This document shows, piece after piece, positions 34,493 through 42,671 of a stretch of DNA of 53,661 bases. The notes under the pieces are model-generated. The model searched no databases, was not told the origin of the DNA, and saw nothing but the letters and a program-made list of their open reading frames with translations. A program made the translations under genes and the position numbers. Within the stretch, counting starts at the first letter, position 1. Every line of letters begins with the position of its first letter. This DNA is from Rhodoferax sp. OV413 (GTDB lineage: Bacteria; Pseudomonadota; Gammaproteobacteria; Burkholderiales; Burkholderiaceae_C): assembly GCF_945881795.1 (NCBI RefSeq), contig NZ_CAMCVG010000005.1, positions 1-53,661 on the forward strand. The letters are read 5' to 3'.

Positions 34493-34905
34493 AGGCGTTT
34501 ATTGACACCAACGTGCTCATTTATTGGGTAGACGACAGTGAGCGCGCCGATGTGGTGGAGCAGTTGCTGGCCCAGCACGCCGTTATCAGCGTGCAGGTGC
34601 TCAATGAGTTTGCCAATGTGCTGCGCAGGAAGCGCGCTATGGCGCTGCCAGATGTTGAGGCTCTTTGCAGCACCTTGATTGACACCTGCGATGTGATCGA
34701 TTTAAGCGTTCGCACCCACCAAACGGCCCTGACCTTGATGGATCGCTATAGCTTGTCGGTGTATGACGCCAATATCGTTGCATCTGCCGTACTAAGTGAT
34801 TGCGCCGTTTTATATACAGAGGACCTGCAAGACGGGCTCAACGTCAAAGTACCCGGGCCGGCAAGCTCCAACGCGCTGGTGATTCGCAACCCGTTTAGGG
34901 TTTGA
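34489..34905 (+). CDS. PIN-domain toxin (VapC-like ribonuclease)
   Basis: A 138-residue PIN protein. Acidic metal-binding residues appear in FIDTNVLIY (first Asp), the Glu of VQVLNEFANVLRRK, and the later YSLSVYDANIVASA and LYTEDLQDG. GTG start at 34489 overlaps the antitoxin stop (GTGA). It is expected to cleave RNA when the antitoxin is degraded. The 190 bp downstream to the next gene holds nothing that I recognise. Confidence 0.88.
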   Translation: MKAFIDTNVLIYWVDDSERADVVEQLLAQHAVISVQVLNEFANVLRRKRAMALPDVEALCSTLIDTCDVIDLSVRTHQTALTLMDRYSLSVYDANIVASAVLSDCAVLYTEDLQDGLNVKVPGPASSNALVIRNPFRV

Positions 34906-35095
34906 GCAAGACTTCCACAGTTGCCACCAGCCACGAAAAACCAGCCCAAAACCGTCAACTGGGGGACGAGCCCGACGACGGGCAAAAACCCTGACGAGCA
35001 CTTGGAATAGCACCAAGGCCGACTGCAAATCACCATCCCGAGGGTTTTGGGACTCCAGCCTGCAGGGGTGGGGTTCGCTTGCTAGAGTCCCCGCA

Positions 35096-36529
35096 ATGTC
35101 TTTTCACCCTTTCTCTACCCGAGCGGTAGTGTGGTTCAAGCGCGACCTGCGGGTGCACGACCATGCGCCGCTGGTTGCGGCCTTGTCGCACACCGATGCA
35201 ATCGGCTTGTTCGTGGTCGAGCCCGAGTGGCTGAATAGCCCGGAGTGCGATGCCAGCCATGTGGACTTTGCGCTGGCCTGTGTGGCCGAGCTGCGCGAGG
35301 CCCTGGCCGCGCGCGGTCTGCCGCTCGTGGTGCGCGTGGGCACGATGCTCGAGGTGCTGACGCAGCTGCACAACGAGCTTGCCTTTACCCATTTGCTCAG
35401 CCACGAAGAAACCGGCACCGGCTGGTCGTACACGCGCGATGTTGCGGTTGGGCGCTGGTGCCGGGGGCAACAGGTGGTGTGGCAGGAGTTCACCCAAACC
35501 GGCGTTGTGCGGCGCATGCGCAGCCGCAGCGGCTGGGCCGGACGCTGGCAGGCCCGCATGGAGACACCGCTCCAGCTCCTGCACGCCGAGTTCACGCCAG
35601 CCACCAGCATCGCCCAAGGCGACCTGCCCACCTTAGGCTCGCTGGGCCTGCAAGCCCACCACAAAACATTGCAGCCAGCCGGCGAACGCGCTGCCCGCCG
35701 CACCCTGAAAAGTTTTCTACAGGAGCGCGCTTACGACTACCGCAAGGCGCTATCCAGTCCCTTGAGCGCCTCAGAGGGCTGCAGCCGCCTGAGCCCGCAT
35801 CTGGCCTTTGGCACGCTCTCATTGCGCACGGTTCACCAAGCCACCGAAGTTGCCATTGCCAACACCCCGGACCGCACCATGGCCTATGGCCTGCGCGGCT
35901 TTGCGGGGCGGCTGCGCTGGCACTGCCACTTCATGCAAAAGCTCGAGGACGAGCCGGACATCGAGTTTCATAACTTTGCCCGGGCGTGCGACGGCCTGCG
36001 CGAAGAAGCGTTCAACCCGGACCACTTTGCGGCCTGGTGCGAGGGCCGCACCGGCTACCCGATGGTGGACGCCTGCATGCGCTCGCTGCGCGCCACCGGC
36101 TGGCTCAACTTCCGGATGCGCGCCATGCTGGTGAGTTTCGCGAGCTACCAGCTGTGGCTGCATTGGCGTGAGCCGGGCCTGTTTCTGGCGCGTCAGTTTC
36201 TGGACTTTGAGCCCGGCATCCACTGGAGCCAGATGCAAATGCAAAGCGGCACCACCGGCATCAACACCCTGCGAATGTATTCCCCCACCAAGCAGGCCCA
36301 GGACCAGGATCCGCAAGGGGTTTTCATCCGCCGCTGGGTGTCCGAACTCTCCAAGGTGCCGCTGCCCTACCTGGCCGAGCCGTGGAAGATGGACATCAGC
36401 GTGCAGCGCATGGCGGGATGCCTGATCGGGCACGACTACCCGGCTCCGGTGGTGGACGACAAGGCGGCCATGAAGGCCGCCAAAGACCGCCTTTACGGCC
36501 TGCGCGAAACGAAGCAAGCCCGCGCCTAG
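35096..36529 (+). CDS. Photolyase/cryptochrome-family flavoprotein
   Basis: A 477-residue protein with the antenna Rossmann domain at the N-terminus (VVWFKRDLRVHDHAPL, then LLSHEETGTGWSYTRDVAV) and the FAD-binding domain. In the latter GRTGYPMVDACM and LNFRMRAMLVSFASYQLWLHW are clear. The distal region GIHWSQMQMQSGTTGINTLRMYSPTKQ differs from the classical WQW..D motif of CPD photolyases, so this is a distinct subfamily whose repair or signalling role cannot be given from sequence. First gene of a cluster with DUF2256, an FeS-BCP and an antenna-less homologue. Confidence 0.85.
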   Translation: MSFHPFSTRAVVWFKRDLRVHDHAPLVAALSHTDAIGLFVVEPEWLNSPECDASHVDFALACVAELREALAARGLPLVVRVGTMLEVLTQLHNELAFTHLLSHEETGTGWSYTRDVAVGRWCRGQQVVWQEFTQTGVVRRMRSRSGWAGRWQARMETPLQLLHAEFTPATSIAQGDLPTLGSLGLQAHHKTLQPAGERAARRTLKSFLQERAYDYRKALSSPLSASEGCSRLSPHLAFGTLSLRTVHQATEVAIANTPDRTMAYGLRGFAGRLRWHCHFMQKLEDEPDIEFHNFARACDGLREEAFNPDHFAAWCEGRTGYPMVDACMRSLRATGWLNFRMRAMLVSFASYQLWLHWREPGLFLARQFLDFEPGIHWSQMQMQSGTTGINTLRMYSPTKQAQDQDPQGVFIRRWVSELSKVPLPYLAEPWKMDISVQRMAGCLIGHDYPAPVVDDKAAMKAAKDRLYGLRETKQARA

Positions 36530-36707
36530 GCCGGCGAGGTTCTGGCGCGCCACGGCTCGCGCAAAAGCGGGCTTCCGCCCACAGGCCAGACCCGCGGCAG
36601 CAGCCGCACCACCCAGCGCACCCCACCTCGAACCACTCACCGCAAGAGCGTGACACCGCCCGGTCCCTCGCCTCAAGGCGACTTATTTAGCTAGGCCCGC
36701 CACCCCG

Positions 36708-36875
36708 ATGAAAAATGACTTCAAAGGCAACAAGCAATTCCTGCCCAGCAAACTGTGCGCGGTCTGCGGCCGGACCATGACCTGGCGCCGGGCCTGGGCC
36801 AAAAACTGGGAATCGGTGCTGTATTGCTCCGACGCCTGCCGGGCCAAAAAGTCCGGGGGCAAGCCGCATGCGTGA
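36708..36875 (+). CDS. DUF2256 family small zinc-binding protein
   Basis: A 55-residue protein beginning MKNDFKGNKQFLPSKLC. Four cysteines in the pattern CAVCGRTMTW ... YCSDACRAKK suggest one zinc site, as in DUF2256. The family is often found next to photolyase/cryptochrome genes, but I know of no established function. It ends eight bases inside the start of the FeS-BCP gene, so the two are translationally coupled. The 178 bp upstream shows no recognisable signal. Confidence 0.85.
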   Translation: MKNDFKGNKQFLPSKLCAVCGRTMTWRRAWAKNWESVLYCSDACRAKKSGGKPHA

Positions 36876-38457
36876 GACCCCTGCTGGAATTGCCGCCACG
36901 CTACCGGCGCAGGTGCGTCATCTGGTCATCGTGCTGGGCGACCAGCTGGACCTGCAATCCACCGCCTTGCAGGATTTCGACCCGACGCGCGATGTGGTGT
37001 GGATGGCAGAGGTGCGTGAGGAGTCGACCCATGTGGGGTCTGCCAAGCAACGCATTGCCGTTTTTTTGAGTGCCATGCGGCACTTTTGGGCAGCGCTGCA
37101 AGGCATGGGATATCCCGTCAGCTACACCCGGCTTGAGGACGCGGACAACCCGGGCACTCTGGCCTTGCAGCTGCGCCAGAGCATTGCCCGGCTGCAGCCC
37201 GCCGCGCTGGTGATGACCGCGCCCGGCGACTGGCGGGTGCTGCGCGATGTACGGGCGGTGGCAGCGCAGCAGCAGCTCCCGTTGGACATTCGAGACGACG
37301 CGCACTTTTACAGCACGGTGCGCGATTTCGCAGCCTACGCTGAGGGGCGAAAGCAATTGCGCCTCGAATACTGGTACCGCGCGCTGCGGCAAAAGCATGG
37401 CATCCTGATGGACGGCGATGCGCCCTGCGGCGGGCAGTGGAACTTTGACGCGGACAACCGCGAGTCCTTTGGCAAGGCGGGCCCGCAGAACCTGCCGGCA
37501 CCCACCCGATTTGCGCCGGATGCTGTCACGCAGGAGGTCATGGCGCTGGTTCAGACACGGTTCGCAGACCATCCGGGGCGGCTGGACACCTTCGGCTGGC
37601 CGGTCACCCGGGCGCAGGCCCTGGAAGCGCTGCAGGCGTTCATCACCCAGCGCCTGCCGCTGTTCGGCAAATACGAAGACGCCATCTGGGCGGGAGAAGC
37701 TTGGCTCTACCACTCCCACCTGAGCTGCGCGCTCAACCTCAAACTGCTGAACCCGCGGGAGGTGCTGCAGGCCGCCGAAGCCGCCTACCGGCAAGGCCAC
37801 GCACCCTTAGCGGCGGTGGAAGGGTTTGTGCGGCAGATTCTGGGCTGGCGCGAATATGTGCGCGGGATTTACTGGACCCAGATGCCCGACTACCTGCAGC
37901 TGAACGCGCTGGACGCGCAGGCCGAGTTGCCGGCGTGGTACTGGAGCGGCGAGACCGACATGGCCTGCCTGCGCGACGCCATCACCCAAACGCTAGAGCA
38001 CGGCTACGCCCACCACATCCAGCGCCTGATGGTGACCGGGCTCTATGCCCTGCTGCTGGGCGCGAAGCCCCAGGCGGTGCATGCCTGGTATCTGGCGGTG
38101 TATGTGGACGCTGTGGAGTGGGTGGAGCTGCCCAACACGCTGGGCATGAGCCAGTTCGGCGACGGCGGCCTGATGGCCAGCAAGCCTTATGTGGCCAGCG
38201 GCAAATACATCCACCGCATGAGCAACCACTGCAAGGGCTGCCGCTTTGACCCCGCCCAATCCACCGGCGAGCGCGCCTGCCCGTTCACAACGCTCTACTG
38301 GGACTTTCTGGCACGCCACGAGCCCCTGCTGAAGAAAAACCCCCGCATGGCCATGCAGCTCAAAAACCTGGGGCGGCTGGATGCACCAGCCCGCGACGCC
38401 ATTGCCGCGCAGGCCGCAGCACACCGCGCCGCCCAAGCCAACACGGCAAAGCCATAA
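36868..38457 (+). CDS. Iron-sulfur bacterial cryptochrome/(6-4) photolyase (FeS-BCP, PhrB/CryB type)
   Basis: A 529-residue protein. N-terminal Rossmann domain (HLVIVLGDQLDLQSTAL), DUF-type middle, and helical FAD domain with IWAGEAWLYHSHLSCALNLKLL, GWREYVRGIYW and MSQFGDGGLMASKPYVASGKYIHRMS. Four cysteines at residues 367, 455, 458 and 471 have exactly the spacing (88, 3, 13) of the [4Fe-4S] ligands in Agrobacterium PhrB, a prokaryotic 6-4 photolyase. It should bind FAD, an iron-sulfur cluster and probably a lumazine antenna, and repair (6-4) photoproducts. ATG 36868 overlaps the DUF2256 gene. Confidence 0.92.
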   Translation: MRETPAGIAATLPAQVRHLVIVLGDQLDLQSTALQDFDPTRDVVWMAEVREESTHVGSAKQRIAVFLSAMRHFWAALQGMGYPVSYTRLEDADNPGTLALQLRQSIARLQPAALVMTAPGDWRVLRDVRAVAAQQQLPLDIRDDAHFYSTVRDFAAYAEGRKQLRLEYWYRALRQKHGILMDGDAPCGGQWNFDADNRESFGKAGPQNLPAPTRFAPDAVTQEVMALVQTRFADHPGRLDTFGWPVTRAQALEALQAFITQRLPLFGKYEDAIWAGEAWLYHSHLSCALNLKLLNPREVLQAAEAAYRQGHAPLAAVEGFVRQILGWREYVRGIYWTQMPDYLQLNALDAQAELPAWYWSGETDMACLRDAITQTLEHGYAHHIQRLMVTGLYALLLGAKPQAVHAWYLAVYVDAVEWVELPNTLGMSQFGDGGLMASKPYVASGKYIHRMSNHCKGCRFDPAQSTGERACPFTTLYWDFLARHEPLLKKNPRMAMQLKNLGRLDAPARDAIAAQAAAHRAAQANTAKP

Positions 38458-38461
38458 CGCC

Positions 38462-39691
38462 ATGACGAAATTCATTCCCACCCGCGACGCCGCCTTAGCA
38501 CGACTGGCCGCCATCGACCCCGCGGCCTACGCCACAACCCGCAATGACCTGAACGGCGCAGTCACCCGCCTCTCGCCCTACCTCAGCCACGGCCTGCTGA
38601 GCCTGCGCGAGGCCTACACCGCAGTGCACGCCCGCCACCCCTTGGAGCCGCAACACAAGCTGGTGTTCGAGCTGGGCTGGCGAGCGTATTACCGGCACGT
38701 GTGGGCCCACCGGGGGGACGGCATTTTGCAGTCGCTGCACGCGGGCCCGCTGCCCGAAGATGCCTATTCCCGAGCCATGCCCGCCGACGTGCTGGAAGCC
38801 CGCACCGGCATACCCGTCATCGACATGGGCGTGCGCTGCCTGTATGCCACCGGCTACCTGCACAACCACGCGCGTATGTGGCTGGCCAGCTACCTGGTGC
38901 ACCTGAGAAAGGTGCATTGGCGTGCGGGCGCCGACTGGATGCTGGCCCACCTGCTCGATGGCGATGTGGCCAGTAACAGCCTGAGCTGGCAGTGGGTGGC
39001 GGGTACCGGCAGCGTCAAACCCTATGTATTCAACGCCGGCAACGTGGCCAAGTACGCGCCCGAGCCGTGGCACAGCTTTGGCACCGTGCTGGACACCAGC
39101 TACGAAGCGCTAAACGCCATGGCCTGTGCGCCGGATGCGTTCGCGCCGGAGCGGGGGGCAGATGCCGGCGCGGCGGCAGGCGCACCCCCACTTCACAACA
39201 ATCTTCACACCAGCCCCCTCACTTGTGACCCCACCACTGCGCAGGCCTGGCAAGGCCCCGAGGCAGCAGACGCAGAAACCCTGCGCGAGCGGGATGTCTG
39301 GCTGCACCATCCGTGGGCCCTTGCCGCAGAACCCGCCATCGCGCCAGCCGGCGCGGTGCATGTAGGGGCCGGTTTCGCCGATTGCCACGCAGCCTTCCCC
39401 TGGAGCGCGCAACGCTGGCAGTTTGTAACCCAAGGTTTGCAGGCCACCACTGCTCAGCGCTGGTGGGGCAGCCCAGAGGCCATGGCGCACGCCCTGCGCT
39501 TTGCGCGCTCGGTGCAATGGCACCCCGACCCCCATGCTGATGCAGCCTTGGCGCAGCTCGGCCAATGCCTGCGCCAGACCGCGCCAGCCATAGCCCACGG
39601 GGCGCAGGAAATACCGGCCCTGTTTGCGGCGGTAGAGCCACTCTGCCCCAGCTTCGCGGGCTGGTGGAAGCGGACCCATCTGCTGGCCTGA
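38462..39691 (+). CDS. Antenna-less photolyase-like FAD-binding protein with extra C-terminal domain
   Basis: A 409-residue protein that starts directly in the FAD-binding helical domain (DLNGAVTRLSPYLSHGLLSLREAY). It has the conserved ARTGIPVIDMGVRCLYATGYLHNHARMWLASYL and SLSWQWVAGTGSVKPYVFNAGN motifs. The usual N-terminal alpha/beta antenna domain is missing. After about residue 260 comes a region (HHPWAL.., RWQFVTQGLQ, WWGSPEAMAHALRF, VQWHPDPH) that loosely resembles parts of a photolyase alpha/beta domain. Separated from the FeS-BCP gene by four bases. Function is unknown; FAD binding is likely. Confidence 0.8.
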   Translation: MTKFIPTRDAALARLAAIDPAAYATTRNDLNGAVTRLSPYLSHGLLSLREAYTAVHARHPLEPQHKLVFELGWRAYYRHVWAHRGDGILQSLHAGPLPEDAYSRAMPADVLEARTGIPVIDMGVRCLYATGYLHNHARMWLASYLVHLRKVHWRAGADWMLAHLLDGDVASNSLSWQWVAGTGSVKPYVFNAGNVAKYAPEPWHSFGTVLDTSYEALNAMACAPDAFAPERGADAGAAAGAPPLHNNLHTSPLTCDPTTAQAWQGPEAADAETLRERDVWLHHPWALAAEPAIAPAGAVHVGAGFADCHAAFPWSAQRWQFVTQGLQATTAQRWWGSPEAMAHALRFARSVQWHPDPHADAALAQLGQCLRQTAPAIAHGAQEIPALFAAVEPLCPSFAGWWKRTHLLA

Positions 39692-39707
39692 GCTTGCGGA
39701 TGGGGTT

Positions 39708-39735
39708 TTGGGGCGCAGGTAGCCGCCCGTACAAT
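39708..39735 (+). promoter_or_regulatory. Putative promoter of the small exported protein gene
   Basis: -10 TACAAT (39730-39735) with a weak -35 TTGGGG (39708-39713) at 16-bp spacing, 33 bp before the ATG at 39769. Confidence 0.4.
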
Positions 39736-39768
39736 GCGCGCTCCCTCCACAGCCTCTGGATACACACC

Positions 39769-40176
39769 ATGAACCGCTGCAATTTTTGGGGCCGCACCCT
39801 TGGCGCGGCCGCAGGCGCCTTGGCGCTGAGCTGCCTGGCCCAGATCGCCACAGCGCAAACCGGCCCCACCCGCCAGAACGTCACCGCAGACGACGGCACC
39901 GTGCTGGCACTGCGCACCTTTCCCGCCAATGCGGTGCGCGGCACCCTCGAAGTTCAAACGCCGCCGGAGGTGTTGCTCGACGACAAGACCGACCGCCTTT
40001 CGCCCGGCTCGCGCATCCGCGGGCCCAATGGCATGCTGGTGCTGTCGGCCACGCTGGCAGGACAGAAGCTGCCGGTGGTTTACCTGCGCGAACCCGGCGG
40101 CATGGTGCACGAGGTATGGGTGCTCACCGAGCCGGAGGCCCAGCGAATGCCCATCAAGCCTTCCTACTCCCGCTGA
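39769..40176 (+). CDS. Small exported protein of unknown function
   Basis: A 135-residue protein with a signal peptide (MNRCNFWGRTLGAAAGALALS, cleavage probably after TAQ near residue 29). The mature part is a short beta-rich domain (LALRTFPANAVRGTLEVQTPPEVLLDDK, RIRGPNGMLVLSATLAGQKLPVVYLRE, VHEVWVLTEPEA). I do not recognise the family. No transmembrane segment after the signal, so periplasmic or outer-membrane associated. It lies between the photolyase cluster and miaB with its own probable promoter. Confidence 0.8.
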   Translation: MNRCNFWGRTLGAAAGALALSCLAQIATAQTGPTRQNVTADDGTVLALRTFPANAVRGTLEVQTPPEVLLDDKTDRLSPGSRIRGPNGMLVLSATLAGQKLPVVYLREPGGMVHEVWVLTEPEAQRMPIKPSYSR

Positions 40177-40239
40177 GCCAATTTCCTGCCGGCGCATCGC
40201 GGATAGCTTGCCGGTACGGCGTTGGCCGAAGCGGCTGTT

Positions 40240-40302
40240 TTTAGCACCAAATATGCGTTTCACCCTCACCGGATATGCGCAAGCAGCTCCTTAATTCATA
40301 GC
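40240..40302. repeat. Dispersed repeat copy upstream of miaB
   Basis: CACCAAATATGCG ... GGATATGCGCAAGCAGCTCC TTAATTCATAGCACC matches the right-hand half of the dispersed repeat (GCGCAAGCAGCT..). It ends about 15 bp before the miaB ATG, inside the untranslated leader. Confidence 0.5.
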
Positions 40303-40317
40303 ACCACAGATTTCATC

Positions 40318-41646
40318 ATGTCCAAAAAAGTCTTTATCAAAACCTTCGGCTGCCAGATGAACGAGTACGACTCGGACAAGATGGCCGACGTGCTGGGCGC
40401 CGCCCAAGGCTATGAACCCACCGACGATGTCGAGCAGGCCGACCTGATTCTGTTCAACACCTGCTCGGTGCGCGAGAAGGCGCAGGAGAAAGTGTTCAGC
40501 GACCTGGGGCGCATCAAACACCTCAAGGCCCGGGGCGTGCAAATCGGCGTGGGCGGCTGCGTGGCCAGCCAGGAGGGCGCAGAAATCATTAAGCGCGCGC
40601 CCTATGTGGACGTGGTGTTCGGCCCGCAAACCCTGCACCGACTGCCGGAGCTGCTTAATGCCCGGGTCGCGCTGGACAAGCCGCAGGTCGACATCAGCTT
40701 TCCTGAAATCGAGAAGTTCGATCACCTGCCACCCGCCAAGGTAGACGGCGCATCCGCCTTTGTGAGCATCATGGAAGGCTGCAACAAATACTGCAGCTAC
40801 TGCGTGGTGCCCTACACCCGTGGCACCGAAATCAACCGGCCTTTTGAAGACGTCTTGGTAGAGATTGCCGGCCTGGCCGACCAGGGCGTGAAGGAAGTGA
40901 ACCTGCTGGGCCAGAACGTGAACGCCTGGCGGCACGCGATGGGAGACTCGGGCGAGATGGCCGACTTTGCCACCCTGCTCGAATACGTGAGCGACATCCC
41001 CGGCATCGAGCGGATCCGCTACACCACCAGCCACCCCAACGAATTCACGCCCAGCCTGATTGCCGCGTACGAAAAGTTGCCCAAACTGGTGAGCCACCTG
41101 CACCTGCCGGTGCAACACGGCAGCGACAAAATTTTGATGGCGATGAAGCGCGGCTACACCGCCATGGAATACAAGAGCACCATCCGCAAGCTGCGCGCTA
41201 TCCGCCCCGACATGAGCATCAGCTCGGACTTCATCGTCGGCTTTCCGGGCGAGACCGACGACGACCACGCCAAGATGATGAAACTCATTGCCGACATCGG
41301 CTTTGACAACTCATTCAGCTTCATCTTCAGCCCCCGACCCGGCACACCCGCCGCCAACCTGCACGATGACACCCCCCACGAAGTGAAACTGGCCCGCCTG
41401 CAAGAGCTGCAAGCCGCCATTAACGCCAACATTGCCACCATCAGCAACCAGCGCCTGGGCACGGTGCAACGCATTCTGGTGGAAGGCCCCTCCAAGCGCG
41501 ACAACGGCGAGCTCATGGGCCGCACCGAATGCAACCGCGTCGTCAACTTTGCCGGCCAACCGCGCCTGGTGGGGCAGCTGGTGGACGTGACGATCACCGA
41601 GACGCGCAGCTACACCTTGAGGGGTGAGGTTTGCATGGCAGGGTAA
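40318..41646 (+). CDS. miaB: tRNA-2-methylthio-N6-dimethylallyladenosine synthase
   Basis: A 442-residue radical-SAM methylthiotransferase that modifies A37 of tRNAs reading UNN codons. The N-terminal domain has cluster ligands in [21 protein letters not shown] and GGCVASQ. The radical SAM motif CNKYCSYC is near residue 155, followed by LLGQNVNAW and [16 protein letters not shown] domain is at the C-terminus. ATG 40318 ([13 protein letters not shown]) is the conserved start. Confidence 0.96.
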   Translation: MSKKVFIKTFGCQMNEYDSDKMADVLGAAQGYEPTDDVEQADLILFNTCSVREKAQEKVFSDLGRIKHLKARGVQIGVGGCVASQEGAEIIKRAPYVDVVFGPQTLHRLPELLNARVALDKPQVDISFPEIEKFDHLPPAKVDGASAFVSIMEGCNKYCSYCVVPYTRGTEINRPFEDVLVEIAGLADQGVKEVNLLGQNVNAWRHAMGDSGEMADFATLLEYVSDIPGIERIRYTTSHPNEFTPSLIAAYEKLPKLVSHLHLPVQHGSDKILMAMKRGYTAMEYKSTIRKLRAIRPDMSISSDFIVGFPGETDDDHAKMMKLIADIGFDNSFSFIFSPRPGTPAANLHDDTPHEVKLARLQELQAAINANIATISNQRLGTVQRILVEGPSKRDNGELMGRTECNRVVNFAGQPRLVGQLVDVTITETRSYTLRGEVCMAG

Positions 41647-41694
41647 ATCGGTTGAAAAAATGTCTGCTGAAAAGGTGGGCCGAGAGCCGCCCAT

Positions 41695-42582
41695 TCATTC
41701 CGAAAAATTGGACAAATACCCCATAAAGGCTTCGGCCAATGGCGACAAGCGCTTACCGGAGAGGTGAACGGTGTACCAGCTGGAAAAGATGGGAAAACCC
41801 TGGACACTGAGCACGGTGAGCCCTTGTCCGGTGAGGTCCGTCCCGAGCGCGTGTTGGGACACCACAGACAGCCCCAGCCCGCCGGCGACTGCTTGCTTGA
41901 GGGCCTCGTTGCTGCCCATTTCCAAACGGATCCTTGGAACAAACCGTTGCGACTCGAAATGGGAGACCGCGTTTAACCGGGTGCCTGAGCCTTTTTCCCG
42001 CAATACAAAGCGTTCTTCCTGCAGGTCGGCCAGTGTGATGTTCGCGCGGTCCGCCAGCGGATGGGACAACGGGGCAATCAGGACGAGCGGATTGGCCAGG
42101 AAAGCATGGGTGACCGCATCCACATCGGCAGGCGGCTTGGACATGATGTAGAGGTCGTCCAAATTGTCGCGTAGGCGTTGGATCACGCCGTCGCGGTTCA
42201 AGACTTCCAATGCGATTTCAACGTCGGGGTGCATCCGGCAAAAGTCCCCGAGCATGCGCGGAATAAAGTACTTCGCGGTGCTCACCACAGCCAGGCGCAA
42301 TCGGCCCGCAGTCAGGCCCCGCTTGGCGGCAATGCCCTGCTCAAAACGGTCCCACTCCTGAAACATTGCGCGCGCAGTGGCGGCCAGATCATTCCCGGCA
42401 TCGGTGAGATGCAGTTTTTTCCCGGTGACTTCGTACAGCGGCAACCCGACGCTTTCGGTCATTTCTTTCAGCTGCATGGATACCGTGGGCTGCGTGACGC
42501 ACAGGGCACGGGCGGCCCCGGTAATGCTGCCCTGCTCCACCAAGGCCAAAAAGGCGCGCAACTGGCGGAAAGTCAGATTCAT
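41695..42582 (-). CDS. LysR-type regulator of the CbbR/CmpR group
   Basis: A 295-residue LysR regulator: HTH FLALVEQGSITGAARALCVTQPTVSMQLKEM (residues ~11-41), effector domain from RLRLAVVSTAKYFIPRMLGDF. This AKYF..P pattern and the following PDVEIALEVLNRDGV are typical of CbbR and CmpR, which control CO2 fixation and inorganic-carbon uptake genes. It is divergent, across 89 bp of AT-rich DNA, from an SbtA-like bicarbonate transporter, which strongly suggests that it regulates it. Confidence 0.88.
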   Translation of the reverse strand: MNLTFRQLRAFLALVEQGSITGAARALCVTQPTVSMQLKEMTESVGLPLYEVTGKKLHLTDAGNDLAATARAMFQEWDRFEQGIAAKRGLTAGRLRLAVVSTAKYFIPRMLGDFCRMHPDVEIALEVLNRDGVIQRLRDNLDDLYIMSKPPADVDAVTHAFLANPLVLIAPLSHPLADRANITLADLQEERFVLREKGSGTRLNAVSHFESQRFVPRIRLEMGSNEALKQAVAGGLGLSVVSQHALGTDLTGQGLTVLSVQGFPIFSSWYTVHLSGKRLSPLAEAFMGYLSNFSE

Positions 42583-42671
42583 AGATATTTATCTATATTT
42601 AATTAAGTTAAATTTAGTTTACTTTATACAAGTCAGTCCATAGGATCAGGGGAATCCCTGAAAGGCACCCC
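42583..42671. promoter_or_regulatory. AT-rich divergent regulatory region between LysR gene and sbtA
   Basis: The 89-bp gap is much richer in A/T than its surroundings (for example ATTTAATTAAGTTAAATT). It holds two imperfect direct repeats of ten bases (GTTAAATTTA / GTTTACTTTA, 42606-42625). These may be half-sites for the LysR regulator. GAAAGG before ATG 42672 is the ribosome binding site of sbtA. Confidence 0.45.

Noticed and set aside
31416..34930. Attachment-site duplication of the tRNA-Met 3' end downstream of the island
   Set aside because: I searched by eye for a second copy of the T-arm/acceptor end and found none, and no integrase is present, so no att sites are claimed.
40291..41268. 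325-codon minus-strand frame antisense to miaB
   Set aside because: Shadow frame over an unambiguous miaB gene.
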